A stretch of DNA of 64,000 nucleotides from Bemisia tabaci (GCF_918797505.1 NC_092797.1:31509372-31573371); one strand, 5' to 3'; numbered from the stretch's first letter, positions 11,730 to 24,180 are shown. Notes: a model not told the origin generated them from the letters alone. A program made the numbers and translations.

Positions 11730-11878
11730 ACAAATGGACTTTATTTCCAACTAGGAACACCTATTACTGGCTCATCCGTAAGAACATACATACTCATGTG
11801 CATGGAGAAACTAACGGCACTTATGTTGCTTCTAAACTGAGCGAGATACTATAGTTCCTCATTGCAAAATTTAGTTTG
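11730..11878. mobile_element. Family H element, degraded copy
   Basis: The left side reads GGACTTTATTTCCAACTAGGAACACCTATTA and the right side ATACTATAGTTCCTCATTGCAAAATTTAGT. Both are diverged forms of the family H ends seen intact at 45998, 52217 and 55503. Confidence 0.6.
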
Positions 11879-12229
11879 TATAATCGGGATTCTCGTAGCC
11901 ACTGTTCAGGGCCGGATTTACCTACTTGCCGCCCATGGGCCGCCTGTATTTTGCCGCCCCCTTCTCATTCGTTTTGAAACATTAATAAAAACCATCAAGT
12001 GAACGTGCCGGAGGGGGAGGGGTGCATAAGACGCGTTTACCTACACGTGTTGGATACATTTTTTGCCAAAGCCCTGTCAACACTACTGGCAAAATTTCAC
12101 GGAACTTGACGCGAAAGTTATGTTCCGTAAACCTATCTCTGTGTGGACAAGATCCTCCATTTATAAGAAATGAACCACAAAATTATGAAAGAACAAACAT
12201 AAATGTGGTTTAATAATTTTAACTTCCGC

Positions 12230-12420
12230 CGCTGCGCCGCGCCGCGCTGATCGCACTGTGTTTGGCGCAATGCGTGAAGTATTCCTACAGTCTTGTAGGC
12301 GCTATGCGTTTCACGCCAACCGCTCCTGACCGCGTGACCGCACTGTGTTTGGCGCAATGGGTGAAGTATTCATTCAGTCTTGTAGGCGCTAATATGTGTT
12401 ACATGCTGACCGCCGCGCCG
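12230..12420. repeat. Minisatellite in family C copy 2
   Basis: Two units in the opposite orientation to copies 1 and 3, with core GGCGCAATGCGTGAAGTATT and GTCTTGTAGGCGCTATGCG. Confidence 0.85.
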
Positions 12421-12574
12421 AGAGCTTGTCCTCTTCATCTCAAGTCTTCGTCAACATTCCTCCCTGCGCTGAGCTCCGGGCAAAATTGCGTGTTTAGTTC
12501 CTCTCTTAACTCGACTAATTAAAGATGCTGTCTTTTGTATCACCGAAAAACGACAAAATTAGAAATTACTCTAC

Positions 12575-13283
12575 TCTAAGGAAAAAGAAATTTTCTTTCC
12601 TTTTCTTATTGATAATTTTAGCGGCTCTGGTGCTTGCACTAGAGCTGCTATTCCGGACGGTCCCAGCTGGGGAGTATCAATGCAGCATGTTACATTGTAG
12701 AGACCGCGCGTTGGTTGATGGGAATCGGCGCCATTTTCGGCTATGTTCCTTGTCATGACTTTATTTTATTGCATACTGTTTTATTGTTAGTCAATGCTAT
12801 GTTGTGTATTGTATTTTTGGAATCATGGTGATACAGTCAACAATTCAAAACTTGTTTGTGCTTTTATCTCGTGATGGAAAAAATGTACTTTACGTTCAAA
12901 ATTTGAAAATTTGAATTTTAAAGTTTTCGCGGTTAAGGAAGCTTTAACCACTGGGTTGGAGCTTCCTAGTCATTTACTCGATATCAGCTGATAGCAAACA
13001 AAGGTTACCAGGGAAACCGTAAACGTCTAACAACTATCGTGGCCATGGGGGCGATTATTGAAATGATATCGACTGTATGTCGCCGCTTACGACAGGACAT
13101 AGCCCTATCTTAACTGTGTAATATATCGCAATTCGATATTGTTTTGATTTTTAAAAGGAGCAATTCATTCATACAGTTCCGATTAGTTTTGGCGAACGGG
13201 CCCTTAATCTACGGCACTCGGCTCATGGGAATTTTTTAACTTGTCCTGGACGGACTCGTCTGTAGCGCCTCGTTCTTCGTTGT
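12575..13283. other. Upstream part of the element interior
   Basis: Unique sequence between the family C left end and the exon block. It includes GGCGCCATTTTCGG near 12730, resembling the YY1-type core seen in some housekeeping promoters, but no promoter can be proven. Confidence 0.3.
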
Positions 13284-13673
13284 GTGTGTGATTTCGTGAA
13301 GAAGTTTCTATGGCAATTTGCTTTTATTTGTGAGCTGTTTTTTCACGGGATTTTTGAATGTTCTGTACGAATAAATTCGGTGAGTACCTCATTTATCCCT
13401 CCTTCCAGTAAAATTATTTCAACTTTTCCTTCTCCCTCATTCTGGACCCACTCATGGGCTGATTATTTTCTCATTCTTGAAACTTTAGACTGGCAATTTC
13501 TATGCACAATCAATAGCTCATTAACCTATAGTTCAAGAGTTCCTCACTACTGTCTTGCTCTTCTTTTTTATTTTTAAAGCCTCAATGTATTTATAGAATT
13601 TCAAAAATTTAGTTTTTGAGTTGACTTAAAAAATGTAGAAAATATAATGCTGTTTTAATTTTCATTTCAGGTA

Positions 13674-16600
13674 ATGAGTCGACGCAGTCAAAGAATAATT
13701 CAGAGGTAAGAAATCTGCTTTTACTCAAGATGTTAGTGTTAGTTGATATGCAAAATTGAGGAATGTTTTGGACATCTATACGTTTGATAAGACCATTTTA
13801 GGAGTTAATACTTTGAATACCTAATATTTAGTGGTGGCTTAATTTGTTAGTAACCAGAAGTTGTGTGGTCTTCTTGAACTGTAATTTGTTTTTCAATATC
13901 CTGTGAAGTAACTGGATGATAATGTATCATTTTACTATCAGAAAATTTGTTTGCCAACTCTTAATGCGATGATAATAAGTAACAAGTTTGCAATGCTTTG
14001 CATTTATTATTTCAGTTCATGGCTATTGTTGTTTCACCTTATAACCAATTGTTTAATTTTCTTGTCATAATATGGCAACCAATAAAAAAATTTTAGCAGA
14101 AGCTGTATTAATCTACCTAAGAAACTCTCCATTTTTTGCTTGTTTCAGAGATACAGCTATAACCAAATGCAGAAACATTCCTGGTTTTGATGAATCCACC
14201 CCGATCCAAAACAATACTATATGCATTGAAACATCTGCACAATCGTATGACGCCGAGCCAAAGAAGGAAAAGAAAATAGAATCGAGTGAAACCTATGCAC
14301 TGTAAGTAAAAAATGTCAGTTAATTCTATTCTAGTTGCAACCTTGCGTTGTTATCAAGTTTATTGTGTGACTTTAGATGTTCCTCAGAAGGTGGTTTGAT
14401 CATCTTAATTGCCCATTGGCGGCTTTCCAACTGGCAATACTGCAAATTAACAAAATTTCACCACTTAAAATGTTGTAGTTTGAGCATTAGTCTTGTGAAA
14501 CAAAATTACACTTTCCAAAATCTCATTATGCATATTTGTTTTTTTACAGACGTGAGTATTATTAAGTTTACTATTATGTTTACTATGCGGCTGTAGGTGC
14601 CCCTTAAATTGTGGTTTAAGCATCTTAATTATCTATTGGCTGCTTTCCAACTGTTAATACTGCAAATTGACAAAGGAGGGGTATCGTTAAGGGCCTTTTT
14701 GGGCCTACCCTGAAATTCCTCAACTCTGCGTTTTTTTGGTCATTGAAGGTCTATATTTTACGGAATGCATAAAGGTTTGGTCATTTCCGATCTATTTTGG
14801 GGTCCACCACTGGCCTAAACATGGGTCTGAAGGCCAATTTTGTCGAAAAATGCGGGTTTTTCAGCATTCAACGCGCTATTGTAACCGATCCTTTCGGAGG
14901 ACAAAAAATTCCTTCAAGTATGTTCATTAGGGATGTAAGAGTGTCACTTTGGCCAATTTTCGTCGATGTCAAATTTTGCGCTCATAGTTAAAAAAAAACT
15001 TTTTAGAATTTTGTTCAACCCAAGTGGCATACATGTAGTAGAATTCCAATTTATTTTTAAAACAACCGATCTTATATTTTCCTCTACACAGGGTGAACGT
15101 TGCAAATGATATATCGAACAATGATTCTGATATTACGCATCCAGTAAATGAAGCAGAAAATTCATTCATCGAAAATCTTGAAACACATCAGTCGAACTCA
15201 AAGCCTAAAAAGAAGATAAAATCAAAGTCACGTGACTTATCGTAAGTACAAACCTGCAACTTTGTTTTTTATAAAAATAGGAATAATTTTAAATTAACTG
15301 TAAAGCTTGGAATAAGTATGCAATTTTTCCCTGCCAGGAAATGTGATAGTTTCAAGAATATACAATTTTTTTTCTCTTTTTTTTTATTTCAACAATGGGC
15401 AACCTTGACTTTTTGCCGATGGATTCGTTGGAACTCGGTTTCGGGTTTATCTGAATAGGAGGAAAACGATAAGCTGATAAAAAATACATAAAAGAACAGA
15501 AAATACATTCGGAATGCTGTAACCTTTGAGACAGGTACACACCTACATTAAATTGTGCCATGTCGAGGAATTATTTCTACCGGTTTTTGAAAAGAGTTGA
15601 TCCGTTTTCAGCATTTGCGAACTGAATTAGTTAGTGCTACGGAGAAAACTATTTTCTCTTCGCTGCTACGACTCATTGCTCCGGAGAGAAATTTTTTCTT
15701 TTCGGAGCAATTATAGTCTTAGCAGTGGAGAGAAAATATTTTTCTCTTTGGCACTAACTAATTGCCATGGAAAGGAAACTTTCCTCTCCGGAGCAATTAG
15801 TCTGTGGCATTACGCAGCAATTAGGCATACGCATTTCGGAGCTTAGCGAGATTCGCAGGTCAAAAACCGAACGCGAGACTAAAAATAGGGGAGACGGCGC
15901 TATGCTTGGAGTATGTCTACAGTTTTGCAGGCGCTTTGCACGATCATTTTCTTCACAAAGTTCAATGTTTCGGAAATGTACTTCCGGTAGATGAGGTAGC
16001 TTTGTACTGATCCTGTTACAATAATGGAGAACTTTTAGCACTCATGGAAAGGCAATTTTCAAGGAACGACTATGAACACGCTCCTCATTCTAACTTGTCG
16101 TTGCTTGGCTGACATAAAGGCGTAACAACACTCCGCTTGCTACGGTTGCTTGGTTTCTCTCCGCTGCTACGACTTATTGCTCGTACTGATCCGGTCACAA
16201 TAATGGAGAACTTTCAGCACTCTTGAAAAGGCAATTTTCAAGGAACGACTATGAACACGCTCCTCATTCTAACTTGTCGTCGCTTGGCTGACATAACTGT
16301 TTCCAACTGTTTTCCAACTGTTAATACTGCAAATTGACAAAGGAGGGGTATCGTTAAGGGCCTTTTTTGGGCCTACCCTGAAATTCCTCAACTCTGCGTT
16401 TTTTTGGTCATTGAAGGTCTATATTTTACGGAATACATAATGGTTTGGTCATTTCCGATCTATTTTGGGGTCTACCACTGGCCTAAACATGGGTCTGAAG
16501 ACCAATTTTGGCGAAAAATGCGTGTTTTTCAGCATTCAACGCGCTATTGTAACCGATCCTTTCGGAGGACAAAAAATTCCTTCAAGTATGTTCATTAGGG

Positions 16601-17367
16601 ATGTAAGAGTGTCACTTTGGCCAATTTCCGTGGATGTCAAACTTTGCGCTCATAGTTAAAAAAAACTTTTTAGAATTTTACTGTTTTTCATCATTATCTG
16701 AAATGGCTCAAAAAAGCGACTCATCTTACGCCAGAGTTTAACTTTTTTGGCAATGAATGGTCGTGGGTGGTCATAACCTTCCTTAAAAAACTCTTTTGGA
16801 TTCAAAGCCCCCAAAAAAGCCGTGTTGCCATATTTCATTGCCTGAATGGGCCTGTTGCATGCAAGAGATACAGCCGTGCGAATAGACTTTTCAGTGGTTA
16901 AATGACACGAAAATTACATTGGTCACATTAAAAAAGTCTGAAATACACTCCTTACTGCGCAATTTGCGTTGTTAGGAACGCGCTTTTTCAAATTTCCCTA
17001 GATAGTCTATTCGCGCTTCTTTTGGCTGCATAAGGGATGACCTAAGTAAACTTTGCTTAAATGCTTCTTAACTTCCAAAATTTTGAAGCACACAATGCAT
17101 GTATCCAATGTAATTTTTTCTTTGACCAACAGTTTTATGTTCAACCCAAGTGGCATACATGTAGTAGAATTCCAATTTATTTTTAAAACAACCGATCTTA
17201 TATTTTCCTCTACACAGGGTGAACGTTGCAAATGATATATCGAACAATGATTCTGATATTACGCATCCAGTAAATGAAGCAGAAAATTCATTCATCGAAA
17301 ATCTTGAAACGCATCAGTCGAACTCAAAGCTTAAAAAGAAGATAAAATCAAAGTCACGTGACTTATC
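13674..17367 (+). CDS. Spliced reading frame inside the 7.3-kb element, unknown protein
   Basis: Proposed coding exons are 13674-13705 (starting MSRRSQRIIQ), 14149-14301, 15092-15241 and 17218-17367. Each has a good acceptor (TTTCATTTCAG before the first exon at 13671, CTTGTTTCAG, CTCTACACAG) and donor (GTAAGA or GTAAGT). All junctions are phase 2, and the frame stays open across them. An upstream noncoding exon may end at 13379 before GTGAGT. The product is hydrophilic and rich in Lys, Ser, Asn and Glu, with basic clusters such as EPKKEKK and KKKIKSKSRD. No known domain is recognised. Exons three and four are duplicates differing at a Pro/Leu codon. A possible last exon is 18212-18326. It could be a captured host gene, a gene of the element, or an inactive copy. 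Confidence 0.5.
14370..14680. repeat. Short diverged direct repeat in an intron
   Basis: About 14370-14455 and 14590-14676 share GTGGTTTRA, CATCTTAATT, CTTTCCAACTG and AATACTGCAAATT. The period is about 220 bp. Confidence 0.6.
14645..15721 (+). repeat. Segmental duplication, unit 1 (contains exon three)
   Basis: Starts CTTTCCAACTGTTAATACTG and ends ATTATAGTCTTA. It matches 16308-17847 at about 96-97% by eye, except that a block of about 455 bp (16679-17137) in unit 2 is missing here; the missing block is bounded by ATTTT. The unit carries a complete 150-nt exon with its splice sites. Confidence 0.9.
15630..15830. repeat. Cluster of short inverted repeats
   Basis: Repeated alternating segments such as GGAGAAAACTATTTTCTCTTC, CTCCGGAGAGAAATTTTTTC, GGAGAGAAAATATTTTTCTC and AGGAAACTTTCCTCTCC. 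Each can fold on itself, and GAGCAATTA recurs between them. Confidence 0.65.
15897..15942. repeat. Single degenerate minisatellite unit
   Basis: GGCGCTATGCTTGGAGTATG followed by CTACAGTTTTGCAGGCGCTT aligns with one unit of the family C minisatellite. It lies far from the element end, inside the cargo region. Confidence 0.5.
15996..16290. repeat. Local tandem duplication
   Basis: About 15998-16115 and 16180-16290 share TACTGATCC, ACAATAATGGAGAACTTT, GGAACGACTATGAACACGCT and CTTGGCTGACATAA. Confidence 0.85.
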
Positions 17368-17847
17368 GTAAGTACAAACCTGCAACTTTGTTTTTTATAA
17401 AAATAGGAATAATTTTAAATTAACTGTAAAGCTTGGAATAAGTATGCAATTTTTCCCTGCCAGGAAATGTGATAGTTTCAAGAATATACAATTTTTTTTC
17501 TCTTTTTTTTTATTTCAACAATGGGCAACCTTGACTTTTTGCCGATGGATTCGTTGGAACTCGGTTTAGGGTTTATCTGAATAGGAGGAAAACGATAAGC
17601 TGATAAAAAATACATAAAAGAACAGAAAATACATTCGGAATGCTGTAACCTTTGAGACAGGTACACACCTACATTAAATTGTTCCATGTCGAGGAATTAT
17701 TTCTACCGGTTTTTGAAAAGAGTTGATCCGTTTCCAGCATTTGCGAACTGAATTAGTTAGTGCTACGGAGAAAACTATTTTCTCTTCGCTGCTACGACTC
17801 ATTGCTCCGGAGAGAAATTTTTTCTTTTCGGAGCAATTATAGTCTTA
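16308..17847 (+). repeat. Segmental duplication, unit 2 (contains exon four)
   Basis: Partner of 14645-15721. It keeps an extra 16679-17137 block containing AGTCTATTCGCGCTTCTTTT, which partly inverts GTGCGAATAGACTTTTC near 16875. The 150-nt exon is preserved with intact splice sites, which argues that both exon copies could be used. Confidence 0.9.
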
Positions 17848-18211
17848 ATTCCTATCAAAATTCAAACTATCAAAATTTCCAACAATGACAAAAATGATTG
17901 TAATATACCTATAATGTAATGAAATATACACGCTCTAATCATTTAATTTGTATTACCTTTATGTTATGTACCTACATGTTATACTATTTTTATAATAAAT
18001 TTTGCCAACATGCTTTTCAATTCAGTCTACAACATTTCATTCCGACGTGGCAAAAATGATTTATAATGCCCCTAAACATTAAAATGAATTACAATAGTAA
18101 TGCCGCATTATAATGTCGTATTATGCATCGCAACGATTCATGTCCTACTGATTATTGATTATTGTAAGATGAATTCTGTTTTCTCTGATTGTATGTTTCA
18201 TACGTGCGAAG

Positions 18212-18326
18212 CAAGTACGGGTCACTAGAAACGTGGTTCGTACGGGTGGCTGATGAAATTGATCTTCGAATACCTTTTGATGAGCTAGGGAAATGGAACC
18301 ATCTGCATCTCATGGACAATAAATAG
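18212..18326 (+). CDS. Possible terminal exon or mariner relic
   Basis: Following the phase 2 donor at 17367, an exon starting at 18212 would read SKYGSLETWFVRVADEIDLR and onward to a TAG at 18324, giving a 200-codon frame (stop included) overall. An AATAAA overlaps the end. Against this, the acceptor (CATACGTGCGAAG) is weak. Part of the frame, DLRIPFDEL, resembles DLRITFDEL encoded on the opposite strand at 18556-18583. It may therefore be an inverted mariner fragment rather than a true exon. Confidence 0.2.
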
Positions 18327-18367
18327 TTGCCGTAATTAAGGTCATCCCGTGATTAAGGTGCCGTGAT

Positions 18368-18637
18368 TTAAGTCATAAATTCTTCATCTAATTCTTGATT
18401 CATCTCCAAAATGTCTGCTAAAGCTTTCATGCGCTTCTCCTTGTATGCAGGAATGAGCAAATTGGGTATCGAACAAGCGGACACTTTTTGAAAATTTAGA
18501 TGATTCTGGACAATATCGTACAGAAGTCCACGAGCTGCAGATAGAACCATTACCTCTAGCTCATCAAAAGTTATTCGAAGATCATTCAACAACCTCTTTG
18601 ACAAGTTGCAAAAACTTTTCGTTAACAATAGTGTCAC
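18368..18637 (-). pseudogene. Mariner-like transposase fragment, central region
   Basis: The 89-codon frame contains DLRITFDELEVM, then NHLNFQKVSACSIPNLL, then AYKEKRMKAL and LDEEFMT. This pattern matches the segment between the helix-turn-helix part and first catalytic Asp in mariner transposases (typically LGFxKVCARWVP followed by HKxxR). Catalytic motifs are absent. Together with the inverted similarity at 18262-18288, it suggests another fold-back remnant. Confidence 0.55.
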
Positions 18638-19190
18638 ACGGTACTAGGAATATTTACTATTTAACGAACCTTATATTTCCCTGACTCAGTCCTAAATTAT
18701 AGAAGTATGCGTTACTTTTCCAGCAATCCAAAAAAACAATTATACAAAAAACCAATACCTACACTTTCAGATATAAAAATGCAAATTCTTTGCAGCCTCG
18801 CTAAACGACTTATCAACCAGAGATTTTTTAGGAAGCGGACCTCCAAAGAGCTTTCAAAATTAAAAGTATACAACAAGTGATAATGCCATGTATTCGCCAT
18901 ATCAAAGCCCAATACACATTTATACACCGGCTACGTAAATCTGCTAAGTTACAAAACATGAATCGACAGTTGTCGGATTGTACATCAATGACAAAATGTG
19001 TCTAGGCCCTCATTCTTGACTACAACTACTGCCCCCAGAGCCGCTCTCCGACGCCAATGCGTTGGAGCTTCCTGCTTGTTTTATTCTGAATCCGATTTTT
19101 TTTTATACCTACATTTCAAAAAATTGCAAAATTTGCCGCCATGGGCCGCGGCCCATGTGACCACCCCCTTAATCCGGCCCTGCCACTGTT

Positions 19191-21770
19191 TATTCTTCGT
19201 TTTCAATGTGGTGAAATAAATCACAGGGGCATGATTTGCCCTGTCTTTCTAGTACAATTATAGTGTGGGTCTATTCTATGTGTGGTCACTCAATACCACA
19301 AGGCTTCACAAAGAGTTTAGAAAGGAAGAAAGGCTGTTTTCGTAACGCCCATAGTTCAAAGATAAACTGTATTTGTGACGTTTTAATTAATTATAAATAA
19401 TATTGATCAGAGTATCATCGTTATTCTTACCTTTTTTTTATTTTGTCTAACATGATATCCATCTCGTTTATTACTGTTCAACGATGCATCCTCTCTCCGA
19501 ATGATATTTGTTGTAGCCGGTTGACAACACTCTCTCCATTTCTCGATTATAATACAAATAAAAACGGATTCATGCTGAGAGTAATTTGTGCCGCATTTCC
19601 AACCGATGACATCTCCATAAGATTTTTCTCATCGGTGACATTTCAATCAAATCCACCCAAACTGCTGAGAGTCCATTCCATCTAATTTGCATTCAACGCT
19701 GCTTATTTTCATGTATTTATAGAGGAGGTATTGTCGAATATAAAAAAAAAAATGTAATATCCCTGCTCGGATGCAATGACTTTTTTCACGTCAGGAGGAT
19801 ATTTTTGTCGGATCTCTATCCCGCTCAGCATTAAAATATGGATGAAAAACTCGAACAGTTGCCGTCTTAAGCTTGTCGCGGAGGTTTAAGCCGTCTATTT
19901 GTTGAGATTGTCGTCCCATGGCGTTGAGGAAAATCTCAAGAAGTAGGAAACCCATAAAAAACACCATTATACGGCCCTGGTGGCCGTAACTGTACGTGAT
20001 AACCATAATACCTTATTGAACTACTTGTATCAGGTAGTGTTGCGGCAGTTAAAATATCTCAGTAACAAACGCAAACGATTTGAACATCAATTTCCTGTCC
20101 TTGAGATCCCGGCGCGCCGTATCATTCGGGGTGATACATCGATCATTTTATTGGAGCACAAAATCTCATCTGTTCCTCGGAAGGGTTACTTAATTCAGTA
20201 AATATTCTTCACTACGTAATTACGACAAAGATTAAACTAACGAAGTTCCAGTTCGTAAATATTAAAATAAAATATCTCACGGAGGTGGAATCCCATTCCT
20301 CGGTAAATGAATTCAATTATAAACAGATAAATTTCTCTGAACGACTTTAATTTGAGACAAAGTATCCTTTTTAATTTCAGTCGGTCTGGTAAATGCGCGA
20401 TGCGGCAATGTAGAGTTAGTGGAAGTAAATGTTCATTATGCCCCATGTTGCCTGGTGTATTTTCCCACAGAAACACGTTTTACGCTCATAAGCAAGCGGT
20501 ACTATTTGTCCTTTTCCACATTGCAAGAAGGAACTAAAAATTGGGTCAGTTGGGTTACCAATAACAGAGGCTACACTGATGGGGAATGAGAGCGCTGGAA
20601 AAATCATTTGTGGCTCCCATTTTCCGCTTTGCATAGACACGGCAATGATTTTTCTTTAGTCTTACGTACAATCAGTCTTTAAGTACAACAGCTTTTAGAG
20701 AGGTAGACACAAGGTTCTTCAGGGTTTTAAGGGCTATTGAGCTCGTACACGCCGGTGAAGCATACTTTTGGGGGTTGCGAATTTTTTATCGGGCTAGCAA
20801 CATACATCGTAGCAGAGTACGTCAGGACGTCCAGGTATTCGTGCTCAGAATTTTGCCGACAATCTTGAAAGAAGCTTCATGCAAAGAACGCCCCGCCTCG
20901 AGGTATAGTACCGCATATATTTTGTTCTTTCAATTTGCGATATGTACTTGGGAAGAAATCAAAAGTTCTTTACATTTTTCTCAGTCAAATCTCACGTAAA
21001 AAGACCGCATACACGTTAAGCAATTAGTTAAATTCAGCTCCTGTATAAAAGATTAGACGTCGCTAAATTTTCATGCAACTAACGAATTACTCGCCCTATC
21101 TTCAATATGGACACGGAATATTACTAATCTTATTATCAGCGCGAACTGTAGCGTATTGTGACTTTGAGTTTTTGAAAAAAAAAATAGTCTCGAAATCCAG
21201 ATATCATCAATTGGTCGATCTACAATCGAATCGTTCTTGAAAGTGCTGAAGATCTACCTCTAATGAGTTTGAATCATTTTTTAACTCACGATTTTTTACC
21301 AAAAATCGTCCAAAAAAACTTAGATCCAACTTTTTTCATGAAATAATGCAAAGTCACGAGATCGATAGAAACTGAACTTTGCCTCCGTTATCCATCCATA
21401 GATCTTATGAATAGTGAAAACATGAGGCGAGGACTTGTTAGCCTACGAATTGGATGTTGAGCGGACAAAAGGAGCCAATAAAAGAGGCGGTGCATCGATT
21501 TAGTGCATTCCGGCCACCGCCGGTCCGTCACCCGGTCAGTTTAGACCTAAAATTATGTGATATGCACAGGCATTTCATGAATAACAGGAGGCGATCAAGC
21601 CCATCGATCGCCGGAAGAAACTTCAAAGATCTTCTTAATTAACATATCTATTCCTCGTATCAATCATGTAAACGATGCTCATTAAAAGGAGACACGCTAG
21701 GTGAGGCCTAATGATGAGGCCAATCGAGGCCTCCTCCCCTCCCGAGCCCTCGTAAACAATCTCCCTATTA
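19191..21770. other. Unique sequence, no supported gene
   Basis: No repeat family member, RNA gene or splice-bounded exon identified. Short overlapping open frames on both strands look like chance. Confidence 0.4.
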
Positions 21771-22010
21771 CGGCCACGCTAAGGAAAAACATCATACAAT
21801 CATTTAAACGTTGCCGAATTTCCGCTGGATAATACCGATTTTCCGGAAAACTCTTGGATATTTCCCCTCGAATTTTTTAGAGAATTGTATCAGCAACTTG
21901 ATCTACCGTACCTGCAGAGTTCAAGGGAAAATATTAATAACTTTTCTCAAAAATAAATGTTTTATCGGGTGAAATTTTGCAACATCTGAATGTACATAAG
22001 ACGTTTTCCC
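21771..22010. mobile_element. Family A TIR element, diverged copy
   Basis: Left end CGGCCACGCTAAGGAAAAAC with ACGTTGCCGAATTTCC. Right end TTTTGCAACATCTGAATG and GACGTTTTCCCTTG. Both tips are damaged. Confidence 0.75.
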
Positions 22011-23490
22011 TTGATGCGACGGATAAGCTCAAAAACGCGGTAATAAAGCCATCATCTATTGCACCGCGTGATCCTTTGTTTTCGTTGCCCGCACACTTAT
22101 TTCATCGCTCTCCTTTTGTTTTCTCGGAGGCGTTAAAATGTATTTTTCCCGTCGAAAAGTGCCGAAGGGGTGGATCCACTCGGACAAGTACATGACGGTT
22201 TCGTGTTTGAAAGTCCAACCCTTCTCGCTTTTATGTAGAATTCTAATGTTCAACATCCCACTCTTTTCAGCTTGTTCAGCCTGCGCATTTTCTCCAGTAA
22301 TCATTGCATTCTTCCCGCTTCTGTTACACCATGTCAGTATGCAGTAAAAATTGAGACTTGGACTATTTTCAGTCTGGAAATTAAATCAGAGGTGACTGTG
22401 CATCTGATTTCTTTGGACAATAGAAATGACTCTAGCTAAAAGCAAACTTCCCGGCTCTTAATGGAAGATAGACAGTATTTTTTTGTATTTTCTTTAAAAT
22501 ATAAAGCCCGATGGGTCATCATGTTTTTGGCCACAAAAAATCAGCCGCCTCAATTGGTTGGGTGTTGAAAGTAAGGGTCACCTCAAAAAATGCTTCTTTC
22601 AGCTTTTTAGGATAGACCTGTGGAAAATTCTTTAGCTAGAATCAAGTCTTACGCTTGACGGATTTCATAGGATATTGCAATTTACAGGTATATCTACTCG
22701 TTGAATAGTTATAGTTCGTAGCTAGTTTTGATTGCGATTTCTTAAGGTCACAATTTTTCAGGGAGTCCTAATATTCCTCGCTAGTCACTTTTTTCCACTA
22801 CCATCTCTACCTTCCAAAAATTTATTGACATTCTATGAGTTTCCCAGAATTATTCCGGAATTGTTGAAGTCTTCAGGAATTTAGTCTGAGATGTTTCATT
22901 TTCCACAAATGCATTCAAGAAGTTCCAAATCCATGATGAGATTCGGTCAATAACTACATTTTAGGAGAATTTCATGCAGAGACAATACATTTTAGAGATT
23001 CCACACTGCTGCTATCTTCTCAATAGTGTAAGCATTTTTTTCAGAAGTCAACGCTAAGATTCGTGACTGATGACCAAATAGTTGAGCAACTAGTTGAGCG
23101 ATATTTAACCTAATTCGCAAAAACTCGCCCGGCTAGTATCTAGCTACCCCGACATTCATTACTATCATTCGGCGATCTTTTTTTGATTTTCTGCTCAACT
23201 AATTGCTCATCCATCATCATTAGGCGAAAAATAGACGTACAGTGTTGACTTCCGAACTTAACTTTTGCCTCACTCGACCACATTGCTCAAATTGATGGTG
23301 CGTGATCTCTGAAATATATTGTCTCCAGTTTTACGCTCGATATCCGAACTCTTCACTTCCGATCAATCAAATCCCCGTTAAATTTTAAATTCACGAACGC
23401 CACGTCGGGGACGAGATCGGCGACGTCTCGTTAGGCGCGCATGTTCGGCGACGAGTCGCTAATGTGTGGTCGGGGCGAGCGAAAGGGCGA
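22011..23490. other. Unique AT-rich sequence
   Basis: Nothing supportable on either strand. Confidence 0.4.
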
Positions 23491-23495
23491 CGGCG

Positions 23496-23728
23496 CATAG
23501 TGGAGCGAGTTAATTGGAGAGGTCGGACAAAATTTGGAAACTTTAAACGCTCTACACTCCATTTATACGAAACTTCGAGTTTCCAAAAGTGGCTCCATTG
23601 GTTTTCTCGTGAAATTTTCCTCCAGAAATACCCCTTGAACATAAAAATGTGACGTAAATAACATCAAAATTCGCAGTTTTTGTCAAAAATTTCATGTCCG
23701 ACCTCTCCAATCGACTCGATCCACTGTG
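23496..23728. mobile_element. Family D TIR element, copy 1
   Basis: Left end CATAGTGGAGCGAGTTAATT, right end CGACTCGATCCACTGTG. Interior GGTCGGACAAAATTTGGAAA and GTGGCTCCATTGGTTTTC match copies at 38350 and 47979. Flanking octamers CGACGGCG and CGGCGGCG agree at seven of eight. Confidence 0.9.
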
Positions 23729-23739
23729 CGGCGGCGACG

Positions 23740-24180
23740 GGGGTGACAAAACGGGAGCGGGCCGGGGACAATGCACAGTCATACTCCTCACGTTGAGTTG
23801 TCACAAACACACGTCCGACTGCGACAAAGCAACAACTACCATTAGCCAAGGTGAAATTACTCAGGCGCCCCTCCCCCTCCCCCGCCGCCCGCCGCATCCC
23901 TTACCTTTACGACCCTCCCCCCCGGCCCGACCGCCCGCTGTCACGGGTTAAATGGAATAAAAAATCGAAACACGGAGAAGGCGGTTTGTGATCTCCGGCC
24001 GCGGCCCCAGCAGCCGTGCCGTCAATGGACCGACGGCGGTGCCCCTCCCGACTCCCGTTGCCAACTCGATGGATACGAGTTATCAGTCATCGGTGATGAT
24101 CGTTGATGACCGGCTAGTGATCCAAACTGATGTGTCCCTTCCGTCAATAAGGCTGTTGCTTCCTCTGGGAATGGACCAGT
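23740..24180. other. GC-rich unique island
   Basis: C-rich and CpG-rich stretch (runs of CCCC near 23870-23930) free of recognised transposons. Open frames are short and proline- or arginine-biased, so not called as genes. Confidence 0.35.

Larger units (their letters stand above)
11907..19182. mobile_element. hAT-like family C element, 7.3-kb copy with cargo
   Basis: Left tip CAGGGCCGGATTTACC at 11907 and right tip AATCCGGCCCTG ending at 19182. Both ends are bordered by the identical octamer CCACTGTT (11899-11906 and 19183-19190), so the whole 7,276 bp behaves as one insertion. The outer parts, 11907 to about 12570 and about 19080-19182, match the reverse complement of the short copies at 7826 and 43828. 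The inner 6.5 kb is absent from them. It contains a spliced reading frame, a 1.1- to 1.5-kb internal duplication, and a mariner fragment. No hAT transposase is visible. It could be the cargo-bearing ancestor of the short copies or a derivative that captured host DNA. Confidence 0.85.

Noticed and set aside
11645..11854. 69-codon + strand frame with a hydrophobic start
   Set aside because: Most of it lies within a degraded family H copy.
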